A DNA stretch of 64,000 nucleotides from Carpediemonas membranifera (Eukaryota; Fornicata). The position numbers and the translations under genes are program-made. The notes under the pieces were generated by a model, which was not told the DNA's origin, searched no databases, and worked only from the letters and a program-made list of their open reading frames with translations. Positions 19,276 to 29,787 of this stretch are shown piece after piece; the stretch's first letter is position 1, and each line of letters begins with the position of its first letter. The stretch covers positions 558,001 to 622,000 of the forward strand of contig JAHDYR010000003.1 of assembly GCA_019828565.1 (NCBI GenBank), read 5' to 3'.

Positions 19276-20855
19276 TGGTCGTGCCAGCAAAGACCAGACG
19301 AAAAGGGTCACATGATAGGGAGCCAACGCTGCTTGCGTCAATCCGGTGTCTCGCTTGGTTTCATTGATCACTGATTCACAAGGCACACCTTGGTCGACAT
19401 CACGATGCCCACGGGTTTACGAATGCAAGCAGGATCCGCTTGACTTCCATTTGGTGGCGAACTTGATGGTCTACTACAACTGGTGGTGTCTCTAATAATG
19501 GCGATTGAAAATCTCGACTGTGCACGAAGTCAACGCGAAATCACCGCTACAACGACCAATGAACATCATCGCAAACTATGTCCCAACGCATTGGCTCTCC
19601 AGTGCGGCTAAGAGAGAGGGAACCACGCTTTCCACGATCCAAGTGAAGTCCATTGACGATTGCCACGAGCTGATTGGCCTCAAGCCCTCAGGCTTCACGC
19701 CCATCGTCCTGATTCCCAAGCGCCGTCCTCTCAAGAACATCTACGTCCGTGTCCCTGATGGCTTCACTGGCCTGGCCACCCGTTGGGGCAAGCGCCTGCC
19801 CCCCTTCGATCCTGGTCGCCACATGCTGCTGCCCGGCACCCGGATGGTTTTCATGGTCACCAGGCGCTCCAATGTATTTAGCGCGCCCATCAAGAACTGC
19901 AAGAGCAAGGATAACGTGGATGTCCAGATCGAGGTGCTCCTCGTGTTCAAGATCATCTCGGCCGAGGACTTCATCTACAAGCTGGGCCCCGAGAAGCTCG
20001 ACGTACGTCACACCCCCCACTCTAACCCAGGACCTTCTCCGCGCTAGCCAGGAGGACTTTGTGAGGCAGATTGTCCGCAACACGCTCCTCATCGACGTTT
20101 ACTCGCTCCAGGGCCGCAACACGGAGGGCCAGCTCAACGAGATGAACGAGAAGTTCAGGACATACGGCGTCATCGTCGACCAGATCACGATCACTCGCGT
20201 CAAGCTCGAGGACAAGCTCGCCGACACGCTCCAGAAGAGAGCCGAGTTCGACATCAGGCACGACGAGGAGAAGCAGAAGCAGCTGTTCGACATGAACGTC
20301 CTCAACCACAAGGAGGATCTCTCCAAGCAGCAGAACAGCTCGAACGAGCGGCTCAAGGAGATGGAGAAGGAGAACGACCAGATGATCGCCGAGATCGACC
20401 GCGAGATCGCCGAGATCCGCGCCGACACGAAGGCCAAGATCTCCGTCATCGAGGCCGAGACGACCGCCCGCGTCAACCAGGTCAAGGCCGACGCCGAGAT
20501 GGAGGCCGCCAAGGCGGACGCCGAGCGCATCACCCGGGTCCGCGACATCCAGGCCCAGGCCGCCTTCGAGCGCGACGAGATCCTCGCCCAGATCGAGCAG
20601 ACGCAGCGCGAGTCCAAGGCCGAGGCCGACCGCATCATCGCCGAGGCCGAGGCCGCAGCCCTCACCATCCTGGCCAAGGCGGAGGCCGAGGCCGCCAAGG
20701 GCCTCGAGAAGAAGCGCCAGGCCGACCTGGCATTTGCCGACGTCGATATCATCAGCGGCCTCGCCCGCAACAAGGAGATCGCCGTGTCGGGCGCGGATGC
20801 CCGCCACCTCGCCATGGCCGCTGCAGTTGGCAACGGCAAGATGGTGTACCATAAC
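15637..20855. repeat. 5.2-kb inverted segmental duplication, copy 1
   Basis: This block matches 49512-54527 in reverse orientation almost base for base. It contains the ankyrin pseudogene, a 283-base divergent promoter and the SPFH gene. Length difference (203 bases) is fully explained by a 182-bp tandem duplication, an 18-bp and a 12-bp extra segment here, and a 9-bp extra segment in the other copy; single-base gains and losses cancel. Edges are sharp: the left end falls inside the ankyrin reading frame, the right end one codon before the SPFH stop. Confidence 0.96.
16174..16537. repeat. 182-bp tandem duplication within ankyrin pseudogene
   Basis: Two head-to-tail 182-bp units, 16174-16355 and 16356-16537, identical as far as I can read. 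The junctions share the short sequence CCATG/CCCAT, a microhomology typical of slippage or end joining. The intact copy has one unit only. Confidence 0.93.
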
Positions 20856-20858
20856 TAG
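19559..20858 (+). CDS. SPFH/band-7 coiled-coil protein, copy 1 (423 aa)
   Basis: Exons 19559-20002 and 20031-20858; the 28-nt intron 20003-20030 is GTACGT...CTAACCCAG. Starts MNIIANYVPTHWLS. Residues ~50-220 look like an SPFH (stomatin/prohibitin/flotillin) domain: YVRVPDGFTGLATRWGK, a HMLLPGTRMVF segment, KDNVDVQIEVLLVFKI, then EDFVRQIVRNTLL. Residues ~210-390 are an uninterrupted charged coiled coil with many AEAEA and KADAE repeats, as in flotillins. SPFH proteins form ring-like cages on membranes; no transmembrane segment is evident here, so attachment would be peripheral. Divergently transcribed from the ankyrin gene with 283 bases between. A copy one codon longer is at 49506-50808. The same intron is present in both copies. 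Confidence 0.8.
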
Positions 20859-21007
20859 GTGTTTACATAGGGTGTTTACATAGGGCGGCGCAGTTATAAA
20901 TATGGCGTTGGCTTGGAGTACGATGGCCATAAAGGGCGAGTGTGATAAACGGACGTTTATTATTGTATATTAGTGCCATACCTGGTAAATAAAGTCTATA
21001 ATAACAC

Positions 21008-24000
21008 TCAGTGCCCCACAGGTATCGGGGCAGACCTCTCAGACGCCCCAGTCGACCCCACTGTCCCGGTCACCATCGCCTCGAGCGTCTCGTCATCAAG
21101 CCCGCCATCACTGCTGTCGCCAGAGTCCGCGGGGTCAGGCGGCGGCGGCTGGGGCGGGGATGGCATCCTGAATAGCGTGCCCGCCTCGAACTTGGCCAGG
21201 ACATCCTTGAGAGCATCCAGCAACAGTGAGATACGCGGCCTGTGTGCCATGCTGTGCCCCACACAGCCGGCCATGACGTCCCTAAGGTGCGTTGTGGGCA
21301 GTGAATTGAGGGGGAACATCGCACCCGACAGCAGCTCGGCCTTGGCCTCATCGAGGGTCGCCGCCCAGTCGAGCGGCGTCCGCTGGGTCAGTAGCTCCCA
21401 TACAATCACACCGGCCACGTAAGTACGGCTGGCATCACAGACGATGCCGTGCCGGACCGTCTCGACCGGCAACCAGCGGGAGCGGCCAAGCGTGTCAGGG
21501 TGGGGGATGGTAACAGTGTCCCCGTCGCCGAGGAACAGGTCCACGTCGCTGTCCGACTCGACCTCCGTCTCGGGGACGAACGAATCAAAGAACTCGGGCC
21601 GGTGCGGGCTGGTGTGGGCCGTGGGGGTGGTGCTCCACATCCGGTCGAGGGCGTCGTCCGTCAGCAGGGGGGTCATCCTCGGTGTGCAGTACCGGTCCGT
21701 CCGGCTGGTCAGCAGCACGACCCCGTCGACGACAGTGAAGTCATCGCTGGTGTACCACATGGTCTCCACCCTGCCTTGGCGCAGGTCGGTCCAGCGCTCC
21801 AGCACCGCAATCGACGTCTTCAGTGCCCAACGAAGGTTCTGCATTGATCTGTCCATGCCCTGCAGCGTCTCTTTCAGGGATAGGTTGCCGTCGGGCGCAA
21901 TGAAGTGGCGGGGCGTGCGGTCGTCCAACCACAGGGTTTCAAGGTGACTCTCCGTCGTTCTTCGCCGGGACTTGCTCGTGCGCCGCTTCTTGGCAGGCTT
22001 GATCACGGTGATAGTGCCCGACAACGGCACTCCCTCGACGAATACAGCGAGGTGGGCTTCCTGGTCGGGCTGCATGTAGGGCCCGACCTGCGCCACGATG
22101 TCGACAGGCGCCAGCTTGTAGCGGGGGTCGTCTAAGAAGGCGTAAGGCTCGGTCCAGGCGGGGATGCGGTGGGGCGGTGCGAACTTCATCGAGGCGACCG
22201 TCTTGGGGCACAGCAAGTAGCGGCCCTGCGACATGCGGACGGGGATGAGAAATCCTGTGCACGTGTCTCCAGAGAAGCTGGGGTCGTGATTAGTGATCGC
22301 AGAGGGGTCCAGCGTCACGGCCATGATCGCTGAGGGGCCATGTGGCGGGTCCACCGGTCGGCCGAGGACGTCCTGGAGCCGCACGACGACCCTACTGTCG
22401 CTCTTGACGGTGAGGATGGTGGAGTAGGGCGAGTTCGACACAACCTGGGGTGACCTGAGCAGACCGACACTCGACCGGGTCGGGTGGGCCCTAGGGGTGA
22501 GCAGTGCGACGATGTCGAGCGGCAGGGTGATTCCGGCCTGGGCAATGAGCTCGTGGAGGCCAGAACGGGCGTAGAGGAGCTTCAGGTCGTCGTTGGATTT
22601 CATCGTCGCGATGCGGGTGACGATCGAACTGACGATCTCCGCGGTGGGGAGGGTGACAGTGATGCCCTCAGTGTCGATGCAGTGCCGCAGCAGACGGTGC
22701 ATCGTCTTGTGGTCCAACAGCAATGGGGTCAGGCCAATGTCAATCAGGGCGTCGATGAGCCCCCACACGGGCGTGACTCCGGTGCTGTCGCTGATCGGGA
22801 TGGCCGAGTGAATCATATCTAGCAGATACGGCATCAGCTGGGCCGTATCTGACCCTAGCTTCGACGCCACAGCGGTCAGGTGGACGACGGTCTCCCGGGA
22901 TAGAGCGACGGTGGCCTTCGTCAGGAGGATGCTGCGCTGGTCGGGCGGTTCAGTCGCCTTGGAAGCGCGGCGCTTGCTCTCGTATTCGTTGGCCCATATA
23001 ACTTGCTGACTCAGCCTGTAGTGGAAGCCGGCCTTGGACAGTGCGGCCGCACCCCCGTTGATCGTGACGGCCAGGTCTGCGGCGATCAGAACCACACGAA
23101 CGATGGAGGGGCGCAGGTATGCGGGGACCATGGGTGGTTCATCTGAGCACGCCGCATCGATCATGGCGACGAGGTTGCCGGCCAGAGCGGTCGGGTCAGA
23201 GTCGCGTGGTAGGATCATGCGGGCGAGCTCGGTGGCGATCGACACCAGCTTGCGGAGGGAGGATGCGATCGAATAAGGGCTGGGGTTTGATATGAGCCCG
23301 TGCAGGATCTGTGTGAGGTGTTCCGGGTCCTCAGCGTGGGGCATGCCGGCGGGTGCGGCGAGGGTCCGGATGATGGACGTCGCCACCCGGCACGTGCTAT
23401 TGATGAACAGGAGGGGGTACTTGATCTTGCACGACTCACCACCAGCTCCGCGCGGGTCAGTTAGGGCGCGCAGGGTCTCGAGGATGACGACCACCATCTC
23501 CGCAGTGAGAACTCCCTCGGGAAGATCGCGCTCCTCGTGTAGGCGGCGTGTATACTCGTCTATCCACCGGAACACGGCCTGAAGATGGCACTCGGGCGGG
23601 TTCCTGAGTGAAATTGCTCTGAGGGCGGGCTTGATGCGGTCCATATCGACGACAATCGACTCCGCCCAGATCTCCTCGCATGCCACGACAGTAATGAGCA
23701 TCGTGTGTGGCAGCTGGCGCAAGATTCTGTCCGAGAGGAGTCCGTTGCGGAGGATGGTGACGATGGAATCGGTATCGAGCACTTTCCACGGGATGTGGAA
23801 GAGCAGGCTTGCTGTCAGGGGAGCTAGCGTCTCTGCAGCTTCATCTCTGTCGTCTCCCGGCTCTGGTTCCACGCCTAGGTCGAGGCGAACGTGGTGGGCG
23901 ACAAAGAGGAGCTTTGGCGCGAGGAGCTTGTTATTCAGGGCCACATTCTCGAAGATTTCTGGGTTAGACAGCATGAAAGCAACAAACCATGCCTATGTTC

Positions 24001-24159
24001 GAAGACTGTTGGCAGGAACTCAACGATTATGGCCTTCAGGGATCGTTCAAAGTCTGCTGCACTCGTCTCCCGCGAATTGGCGTACAATTCGTCAACAGCT
24101 GTAATAAAAGCTCTAGCTACAAGTTCAGCGTCGGTATTTGGCGGTGTATCCACGGACAT
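21008..24159 (-). CDS. Large helical protein with C-terminal pseudokinase lobe (1040 aa)
   Basis: Exons on the minus strand: 24159-23988 and 23958-21008, with a 29-nt intron 23959-23987 (GTTTGT...CTAACCCAG in gene sense). Splicing joins TVFEHRH to EIFENVALNN in frame. The first ~500 residues are helical, HEAT-like and unrecognised. The last ~250 residues resemble the C-lobe of a protein kinase of the TKL/Tyr-like type: SRWLPVETVRHG (like RWMAPE), YVAGVIVWELLTQRTPLDW (like YSFGVVLWELLT) and HRPRISLLLDAL (like RPSF..LL..L). I see no glycine loop, HRD or DFG, so it is a pseudokinase or a chance resemblance. The GC-rich codon pattern is consistent throughout. Ends 150 bases from the SPFH gene, tail to tail. 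Confidence 0.7.
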
Positions 24160-24433
24160 CCCGGCGCTAGCACTTTCTTCAAGCTCGCGGAAAACTTGAA
24201 ATCTGACGGTCGCAGAATGATTTCGCGATTGATGCGCTGGAATCACGGCGCGTGACCCAATCAACCCCTGGACAACAGGTACACGCCTTCTTGAACGAAT
24301 CTTTAGGTCAATAACTGGCCAGGGAGGCAGATGCCCCAACACGGCCGCCCCTGCTGCTGCAAACGACGTGATAAAGCGCGAGCCCAGGCTCACTCAGCCC
24401 TGCGCCGCACCAATCATCCCGCCAACAGCCAGG

Positions 24434-25105
24434 TCAACCCTCATCCGAGTCCTCATCGAGCAGCTCGTTGATCGCCCCCTGCGCCTCCTTCATCTGTGCG
24501 ATGCTAACGTCCCCTAACCCAGCTATCCTGATCATCTGACCCTCCGCGCTCATGATAGAGTTTGACCGGTCGAACAGCACGTCGTCCATGTCGGTGGAGT
24601 CCATGAACAGCCCGCTGGTGGGCACGGATGAGGATGGGCAGACAAACTGGGGGTCCCCTGCTGTCTGCTGGACCTTGACCGAGATCTTGAGGCTGGCGTT
24701 GTACTGTGTTTTCTGGAGTAGGAAGCGCTGGGTGAATTCCCGCTTGTTAGCGATCTCAGCAAGGTCAATGAGGACGATTCCAATGCGCTCGAAGGTCTTG
24801 CGGGTCTTCTGGCGAACGGAGATACGAAGGTGATGAGACTGAAGGACATGCGTCTTGTTGTCAGCGAATAGATCGGCCATCAGCGCCACGTTCTCCTCAA
24901 ATACTACCGAAGCCTTCTCGCAATACTTTGTGTTGGACCAGTATGGCGGTTCCTTGCTCTTCTTCGGGTGTTTCACCTTAAAGAAGACCCCATTACTCGA
25001 GGCAGGAAAGTTATCAAGACTGTGGATATGTAGGACCACAGCGAAGCCCAATTTCCGTACGGAGGAGCGCTTGAACCCCATGAATGCAACGCAGGATTCT
25101 GCCAT
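24434..25105 (-). CDS. NT-C2 domain protein (EEIG1/EHBP1-like), 223 aa
   Basis: I choose the ATG at 25105 (MAESCVAFMGFKRSSVRKLG). Residues ~20-160 match the NT-C2 type of C2 domain: LGFAVVLHIHSLDNFP, GVFFKVKHPKK, a middle strand with ASVVFEENVALMADL, HHLRISVRQKTRKTFERIG, VLIDLAEIANKREFTQRFLL and NASLKISVKVQQ. In animals and plants this domain occurs in FAM102/EEIG1, EHBP1 and PMI1-type proteins and tethers to membranes without the usual calcium ligands. The remaining ~60 residues are acidic and Ser-rich and end in DEDSDEG. It lies between the pseudokinase and Hbs1 on the same strand, with 149 bases to Hbs1. Single exon. Confidence 0.72.
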   Translation of the reverse strand: MAESCVAFMGFKRSSVRKLGFAVVLHIHSLDNFPASSNGVFFKVKHPKKSKEPPYWSNTKYCEKASVVFEENVALMADLFADNKTHVLQSHHLRISVRQKTRKTFERIGIVLIDLAEIANKREFTQRFLLQKTQYNASLKISVKVQQTAGDPQFVCPSSSVPTSGLFMDSTDMDDVLFDRSNSIMSAEGQMIRIAGLGDVSIAQMKEAQGAINELLDEDSDEG

Positions 25106-25254
25106 ATTCTGCGAAATTGTGCTCGTTACGCATATACGTGACAAGTATACAGTCTACTACAGCATGCTGTCCGCATGGTCGAGCCAGTAGTGAATGCCGT
25201 GGTTGATACTACTCTCTCGCTCCGTCCCCGCTCTTTAATTTAAAAAACAGTGCT

Positions 25255-27183
25255 TCATTCCCTCACACCGCTGACCACGCCGACGGCGATACTCTTGCCA
25301 GCCCGCCGGATGACGAACCTCCCGAGCGCCCCCCTGCCCGCGTCCATCACGACCTGCTTGGGGAATCTGAGCTGGACCCTCGCCTGCATATTGGCCCTCA
25401 GCGCCGTGGGCCTCACAGTCTTGTCGACCCCGCCCTTAGCAAGGGTCGCTGAGAGCCTGACGATGCACGCGGGGACCCGGACGGCATGGGTGAAGAGCTC
25501 GACGTCGGACCCGTTCACAATCGGCGCGGTGAGGTCAAATGTCGCTATGGTGGCACGAACCTGTTGTGTCGCCGCGGGCTCGTGACCGGGGTGGGCGAGC
25601 ACGGTCCCGGGGAGCAGGTTGGCCTCGTCCCCAGCCGACTTCATCAGCACCGAGAGCTCTGCGAAGTCTCCGGCGACCGCGATCTCCTTGGAGGCCATGA
25701 TACCAGCGTTCCCGCGGACGTCGATGCGCCTGATTGTCATGGGGAACCCGCCGGGCACCAGCACGAGCGGATCACCCACACGCGCGACACCGCTGAGCAC
25801 CTTGACACCGAGGCCGGCGGTCGACTCGCCGGTCGAGTCCCCGATAGACATCCTGAGCGGGGAAGCGAAGTCGGGCGTGCTGAGGGGAAGAGCCTCAATC
25901 TGCTGGACGAGAGGGATCGTGCTCTTCTTCGCCCAGTCGGCCACGGCTTCGGTGGGGGCTGCCGTGAGGTTGTCTCCCTTGAGGCCGCTGACCGGGACGT
26001 AGTAAAGGTTCTTGCCCTCGACAAAGCCGGCCGTCCTGAGGAAACTGTGCGTCTGCGCCCTGATCGCGTTGTATCTGTTCTTGTCCCAGCCTACGACGTC
26101 CATCTTGTTGACCGCCACGATGAGATGCGAAACCCCGAACGCCCGCATGAGCTGGATGTTCTCCTTGGTCTGGCCCGAATTAGACCACCCTGCCTCAAAC
26201 TCTCCAGGACTCCCGTCGACAATGAGAACAGCGTGGTTAGGATCAACGGCACGCGATATCAGCCGCGGCATGAAGTCCCGGTGGCCTGGGCAGTCGACCA
26301 TGTGCAACCGACGGCCGCCGGGGGCGTCGACAGTGAAGCTACCCGCGTCGATCGTGACGCCGCGGGCCCGCTCGGCTGGATCCTGGTCCATCACGAAGGC
26401 GAACTTGAACGACTCCTTCCCGAGAACGGTGGCGTCCCGCTCGAGCCGGCGCAGTGCCTTCTTGTCGACGGCCCCGAGCTTGTGGAGAACGTGGCCCATG
26501 ACGGTGCTCTTCCCGGCGTCCACATGGCCCACTACAAGCACCGTGGCGCTGGGTTGGGCCTTCCATTGTGCCTCAGCCATCGTCACTGACTCCTTGAGCA
26601 CGTTGTACCGGGGGGCCTGAGGCTTTGACTTGACACTGACCTTGTTAAGCTCCGCAACGAGATCATCACGACTACGGTTCTTTGGGGTCGTCGACATGCT
26701 TGTCCTGGGCTGGCTCTGCGAGTGGAATGCAGGCAGCGGCTCGGGCTTTGGCGTCGGCATCTCATCGGCCTTAACGGTGATGATATGTGTCTTCGGTGAG
26801 TCCATCTGAGCGAGGAGGGTCTCAGTAAACGTCTTGGTCTCCCCCACAGCGCTGCCCTGGCTGATGGCGACCGATTGCTTCTTGGGCTGCTTCGGCTTGG
26901 TTACAATGGGCGGTTCGATCTCAAAACCAAGCTCAGAGGCAGTGGATTCACTCATCCCATCGAAATCGCTGTCATCGTCCTCGTCAACGTTGTCCAAATA
27001 TGACGTCAGCGTCTGATGGCCTCCGTAGCCGTCGTAGTGGCTGTCATAGTCGGGCGTCTCTTGATAGCTGTACTGGTCATCCATATAGCTATCGTCGTAG
27101 CTATAGCTCATATTATAGCCGCCTTTACCTGGCATTTCACGAGATTGCGTCCTGCGTTCTGCGACAGAAAATGAAGTCGTCAT
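25255..27183 (-). CDS. HBS1: Hbs1-like ribosome-rescue GTPase (642 aa)
   Basis: ATG at 27183 (MTTSFSVAERRTQ). Residues 1-~210 are a disordered leader with a Tyr/Asp-rich stretch (SYSYDDSYMDDQYSYQ), like Hbs1 N-termini. The EF1A-type GTPase follows: G1 GHVDAGKST (~220), G2 ERARGVTID, G3 DCPGH, G4 NKMD, G5 region PVSGLKGDNL; then two beta-barrel domains. SFKFAFVMDQDPAERARG fits Hbs1 better than eEF1A or eRF3. With Pelota it rescues stalled ribosomes. eRF3 is the main alternative, but eRF3 has a different switch-I neighbourhood. Single exon. The N-terminal M1/M2 boundary chosen is the ATG; a GTG lies one codon earlier. Confidence 0.93.
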   Translation of the reverse strand: MTTSFSVAERRTQSREMPGKGGYNMSYSYDDSYMDDQYSYQETPDYDSHYDGYGGHQTLTSYLDNVDEDDDSDFDGMSESTASELGFEIEPPIVTKPKQPKKQSVAISQGSAVGETKTFTETLLAQMDSPKTHIITVKADEMPTPKPEPLPAFHSQSQPRTSMSTTPKNRSRDDLVAELNKVSVKSKPQAPRYNVLKESVTMAEAQWKAQPSATVLVVGHVDAGKSTVMGHVLHKLGAVDKKALRRLERDATVLGKESFKFAFVMDQDPAERARGVTIDAGSFTVDAPGGRRLHMVDCPGHRDFMPRLISRAVDPNHAVLIVDGSPGEFEAGWSNSGQTKENIQLMRAFGVSHLIVAVNKMDVVGWDKNRYNAIRAQTHSFLRTAGFVEGKNLYYVPVSGLKGDNLTAAPTEAVADWAKKSTIPLVQQIEALPLSTPDFASPLRMSIGDSTGESTAGLGVKVLSGVARVGDPLVLVPGGFPMTIRRIDVRGNAGIMASKEIAVAGDFAELSVLMKSAGDEANLLPGTVLAHPGHEPAATQQVRATIATFDLTAPIVNGSDVELFTHAVRVPACIVRLSATLAKGGVDKTVRPTALRANMQARVQLRFPKQVVMDAGRGALGRFVIRRAGKSIAVGVVSGVRE

Positions 27184-27243
27184 CACGCCATGACCAATGC
27201 CTGCAGGCCGTGATCCCAGACACTGGTTAAAGGGGCATTTACT

Positions 27244-28830
27244 CTACTTGGAGGGGCTGTATGAGAAGGGGCTCACGGACTCCGGGGGTGTCATGCCACC
27301 GGCCTTCATCCTCAGCTCAATGTCACGGCAAAAAGCATCGAACACCTTGACGGCGGGCTGCATCTGCATGGGGAACATGGGCCGGGCTTGTGGGTTATAG
27401 TGCACCATCTGCGGCGGCATCTGCTGCATCACGGGCCTCGGCATGAACATGGGCATGGTAGGGACGAAGCCCTTGCCGGGGGCGGGGGCGGGCATCGGCA
27501 TCGGCTGGGGCGGTACAAAGGAGGGCTGGAACGACGGCACAAACGTCTTCTTCTTGGCGGGGGCTGGGGCTGGCTCAGGGGCCTTGGTCTCGACGCTGTG
27601 CGACTTCCCCTTTCTCTCCGACTCCCGGTCCGAGTCGGTCGAGTCGAGGGGGAAGCCCGTGCTGAGGCGGGAGCGGGCCTCCGGGGGTGGGGTGCCGACG
27701 GCGGGCAACTCACTGAAGGACCCCGGCCTGCCGAGGTCCGAGACGTTGCTGTTGCTACGGGAGCGGACGACAAAGTCCCTGAACTCCTTGCGGACGTCAG
27801 GGTCGAAGCGGGGCGTGTGGGTCCGCAGGTCGAGCGACTGCAGCGAGTCGTCATCAAGCGCACGCTCTCGGATCAGCGGCGATGCCGTCCGCGACCGGTG
27901 ACCGTCAGTCGCTTCACGGACGACGCTCCTGAGCCTTGCGGTCTGGTCGATCGCCCTGCTACGGGACGAGGGCCGCACGGTCGTGATGGCGGGCGGCGGT
28001 GTTCTCTGGAGTTCGGCGGCGGGGGTGGGGCTCTCGCTGGACGGCACGCGGACTGGAAACCCAGGCGATGGCTGTTTGCGGTGGAGGTCCTCGGGCGTCT
28101 CGGGGTGGCCGGGCGCCGGCTCACGGCGCCAGGACGACATGGTGCGCGGATCGCGGCTGACGTCGGAGTAGGCCGTGGCGTCGTCCACGCGGGGCTTCAT
28201 GCCCTTGCGCTTGGATGCGGCGATCTCTGCCTCGATTCTGGCTGCTTCTGCGGCATCGCGCTCGAAGTTGGGGTTGCTGCGGGCGACGGGGACGGTGTAG
28301 TCCTCGGCCTTGAACGTGTTCCGGTAGTTCTTGTCGATGCGGGCATTCACTGCAAACTGGTCGAACTCGGCAGGCTGGCGGCGTTTGTGTTCTTCAAGAG
28401 ACCCGAGGAGTGCGGCGTCGCCCTCGCCGGGGTCGAAGAACGGACGCAGGTCGCGCTCATTCGGACGAGCGTTCTTCGTGGCGATCTCAGCGTCAGTGAG
28501 GACGTGCTTGAACGTTTCTGCGACAGTCGACGAGGGCCTGGTGATCGGGGCCACGTCTGTCAGTGAGATGAAGGCGACCATGTCGCCGAGAAGAGAGACA
28601 GCATCCTTATATTCGGATGTGTGGATGTCAGAAGAGGGTGAGGCACCGCCGCGTGGAGCCTTGCGGTGCTGAGCGGTACGGAGTGTGAGCTCCAGCGTTT
28701 TGAGGTTAAGGGCTGCAAGGCAACCAACGTAGGAGGACCCATCGACAAGGACAACTTCCACAATGCGTCCCAAGCAGAAGTCCTGGAAGATCGCCAAGTA
28801 TTCTGCCGTCGCTCCCTTCGGCTCGGCCAT
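27244..28830 (-). CDS. ATXN2: Ataxin-2/Pbp1-like protein (528 aa)
   Basis: Start ATG at 28830 (MAEPKGATAEYLAIFQDFCLG). Residues ~10-95 are an Sm-like fold (GRIVEVVLVDGSSYVGCLAA ... MVAFISLTDVAP). Residues ~105-200 form the LsmAD region (FKHVLTDAEIATKNA ... AEFDQFAVNARIDKNYRNTF). The rest is Pro/Ser/Arg-rich and low-complexity with a Met/Pro-rich tail (PMPMPAPAPGKGFVPTMPMF) and a YNPQARPMFP stretch that only loosely resembles a PAM2 motif for poly(A)-binding protein. Ataxin-2 proteins sit in stress granules and promote mRNA stability and translation. Length is shorter than animal ataxin-2. Only 61 bases from the Hbs1 start, same strand. No introns. Confidence 0.85.
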   Translation of the reverse strand: MAEPKGATAEYLAIFQDFCLGRIVEVVLVDGSSYVGCLAALNLKTLELTLRTAQHRKAPRGGASPSSDIHTSEYKDAVSLLGDMVAFISLTDVAPITRPSSTVAETFKHVLTDAEIATKNARPNERDLRPFFDPGEGDAALLGSLEEHKRRQPAEFDQFAVNARIDKNYRNTFKAEDYTVPVARSNPNFERDAAEAARIEAEIAASKRKGMKPRVDDATAYSDVSRDPRTMSSWRREPAPGHPETPEDLHRKQPSPGFPVRVPSSESPTPAAELQRTPPPAITTVRPSSRSRAIDQTARLRSVVREATDGHRSRTASPLIRERALDDDSLQSLDLRTHTPRFDPDVRKEFRDFVVRSRSNSNVSDLGRPGSFSELPAVGTPPPEARSRLSTGFPLDSTDSDRESERKGKSHSVETKAPEPAPAPAKKKTFVPSFQPSFVPPQPMPMPAPAPGKGFVPTMPMFMPRPVMQQMPPQMVHYNPQARPMFPMQMQPAVKVFDAFCRDIELRMKAGGMTPPESVSPFSYSPSK

Positions 28831-29101
28831 CAAGTTTTGATGGCCAAAACTGCACCTTCCTTGAGTGTCAACTGCAGTGCTAGGGCACTCATGCGCCGTA
28901 TCGGCTAGCACCTATTCGCCTTGTGCTGATTTTGTGTTTTGAATCTCGATGCACCCAGCCGGCGAAGCAGAGCAAAAGTTATTTTCTCAGCAGAGTCAAA
29001 GTAGATCGAACTGGGGCAGCTGACCAAGCTCCGAGAGGGGCGATAGCTAGCCCTTTTTGTCGCCTCTTTCATTGTCTTCTGGCATTGGACAGGGTAGAAT
29101 C

Positions 29102-29728
29102 ATGCCCAAGAGGCGAAGAACGGAGAAATCGGCACAACCAGTGGAAAGCACGGTTCATAGTAAGACAGAAATACGCAAACGTCCAACAAAGCTACCCCAG
29201 TTCCATCCTATCGATGCTTCTGAGGACGTCCCTCAAGCGCTGCCAAATGACGCTGAAAACGAAGCCTCCAATGACACAAACGGGGTCTCATATCCAATGG
29301 GGATACAATATATCGCCCCACAGCTTGAACAGAAGGTGAAGCGTCTTATCGAGACACACACTGAGCGTCGCCAGGCCGTGCACGATGATGCGCGAGCTCG
29401 GCGACAGGCTATTCACGACAGGCTAGCCAAGCTGAGGGGGTCATTGCCATTTTTCAGGGCACTACGGCTTGATTCTGACCGCCTCCTCGAAACCCTCGCG
29501 CTGGCCCCCGTAACCCGAGTTGCACCCGGCACCATGGTCAGCCTGCCGACGATCCCGCCCGGCCTGCCCCACTACGGCGAGGTGAGCACCTTCCTAGCAC
29601 GCTACCCACATGAGACCATGCAGCAGCGCGTCGGTGAGCTGGCCGAGGAGGTTGGTGAGGCCGCGTGGGAGGCGATGGGTGCCCACATCGCCCTAGCACG
29701 GTGGGTTGCTGGGCACACCAGCGGGTGA
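29102..29728 (+). CDS. Unknown basic/helical protein (208 aa)
   Basis: ATG at 29102 gives MPKRRRTEKSAQPVE, a likely nuclear localisation signal. Residues ~85-145 form a charged helix (QKVKRLIETHTERRQAVHDD). The C-terminal ~60 residues (PPGLPHYGEVSTFLARYPHE ... AAWEAMGAHIALARWVAGH) look globular. Codon usage in the second half is GC-ending and biased, so it is probably real. Divergent from ataxin-2 (271 bases between starts) and converges on GCN1. No family recognised. Confidence 0.6.
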   Translation: MPKRRRTEKSAQPVESTVHSKTEIRKRPTKLPQFHPIDASEDVPQALPNDAENEASNDTNGVSYPMGIQYIAPQLEQKVKRLIETHTERRQAVHDDARARRQAIHDRLAKLRGSLPFFRALRLDSDRLLETLALAPVTRVAPGTMVSLPTIPPGLPHYGEVSTFLARYPHETMQQRVGELAEEVGEAAWEAMGAHIALARWVAGHTSG

Positions 29729-29787
29729 CACGGCCGAGCATTAAAGTTTTCCCTTTCCCCCGAACCGCATACCGTATCTTTATGACC

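Noticed and set aside
27388-28566. 392-codon plus-strand open frame across the ataxin-2 gene
   Set aside because: Low-complexity Arg/Gly/Val-rich product, antisense to clear LSm and LsmAD coding sequence.
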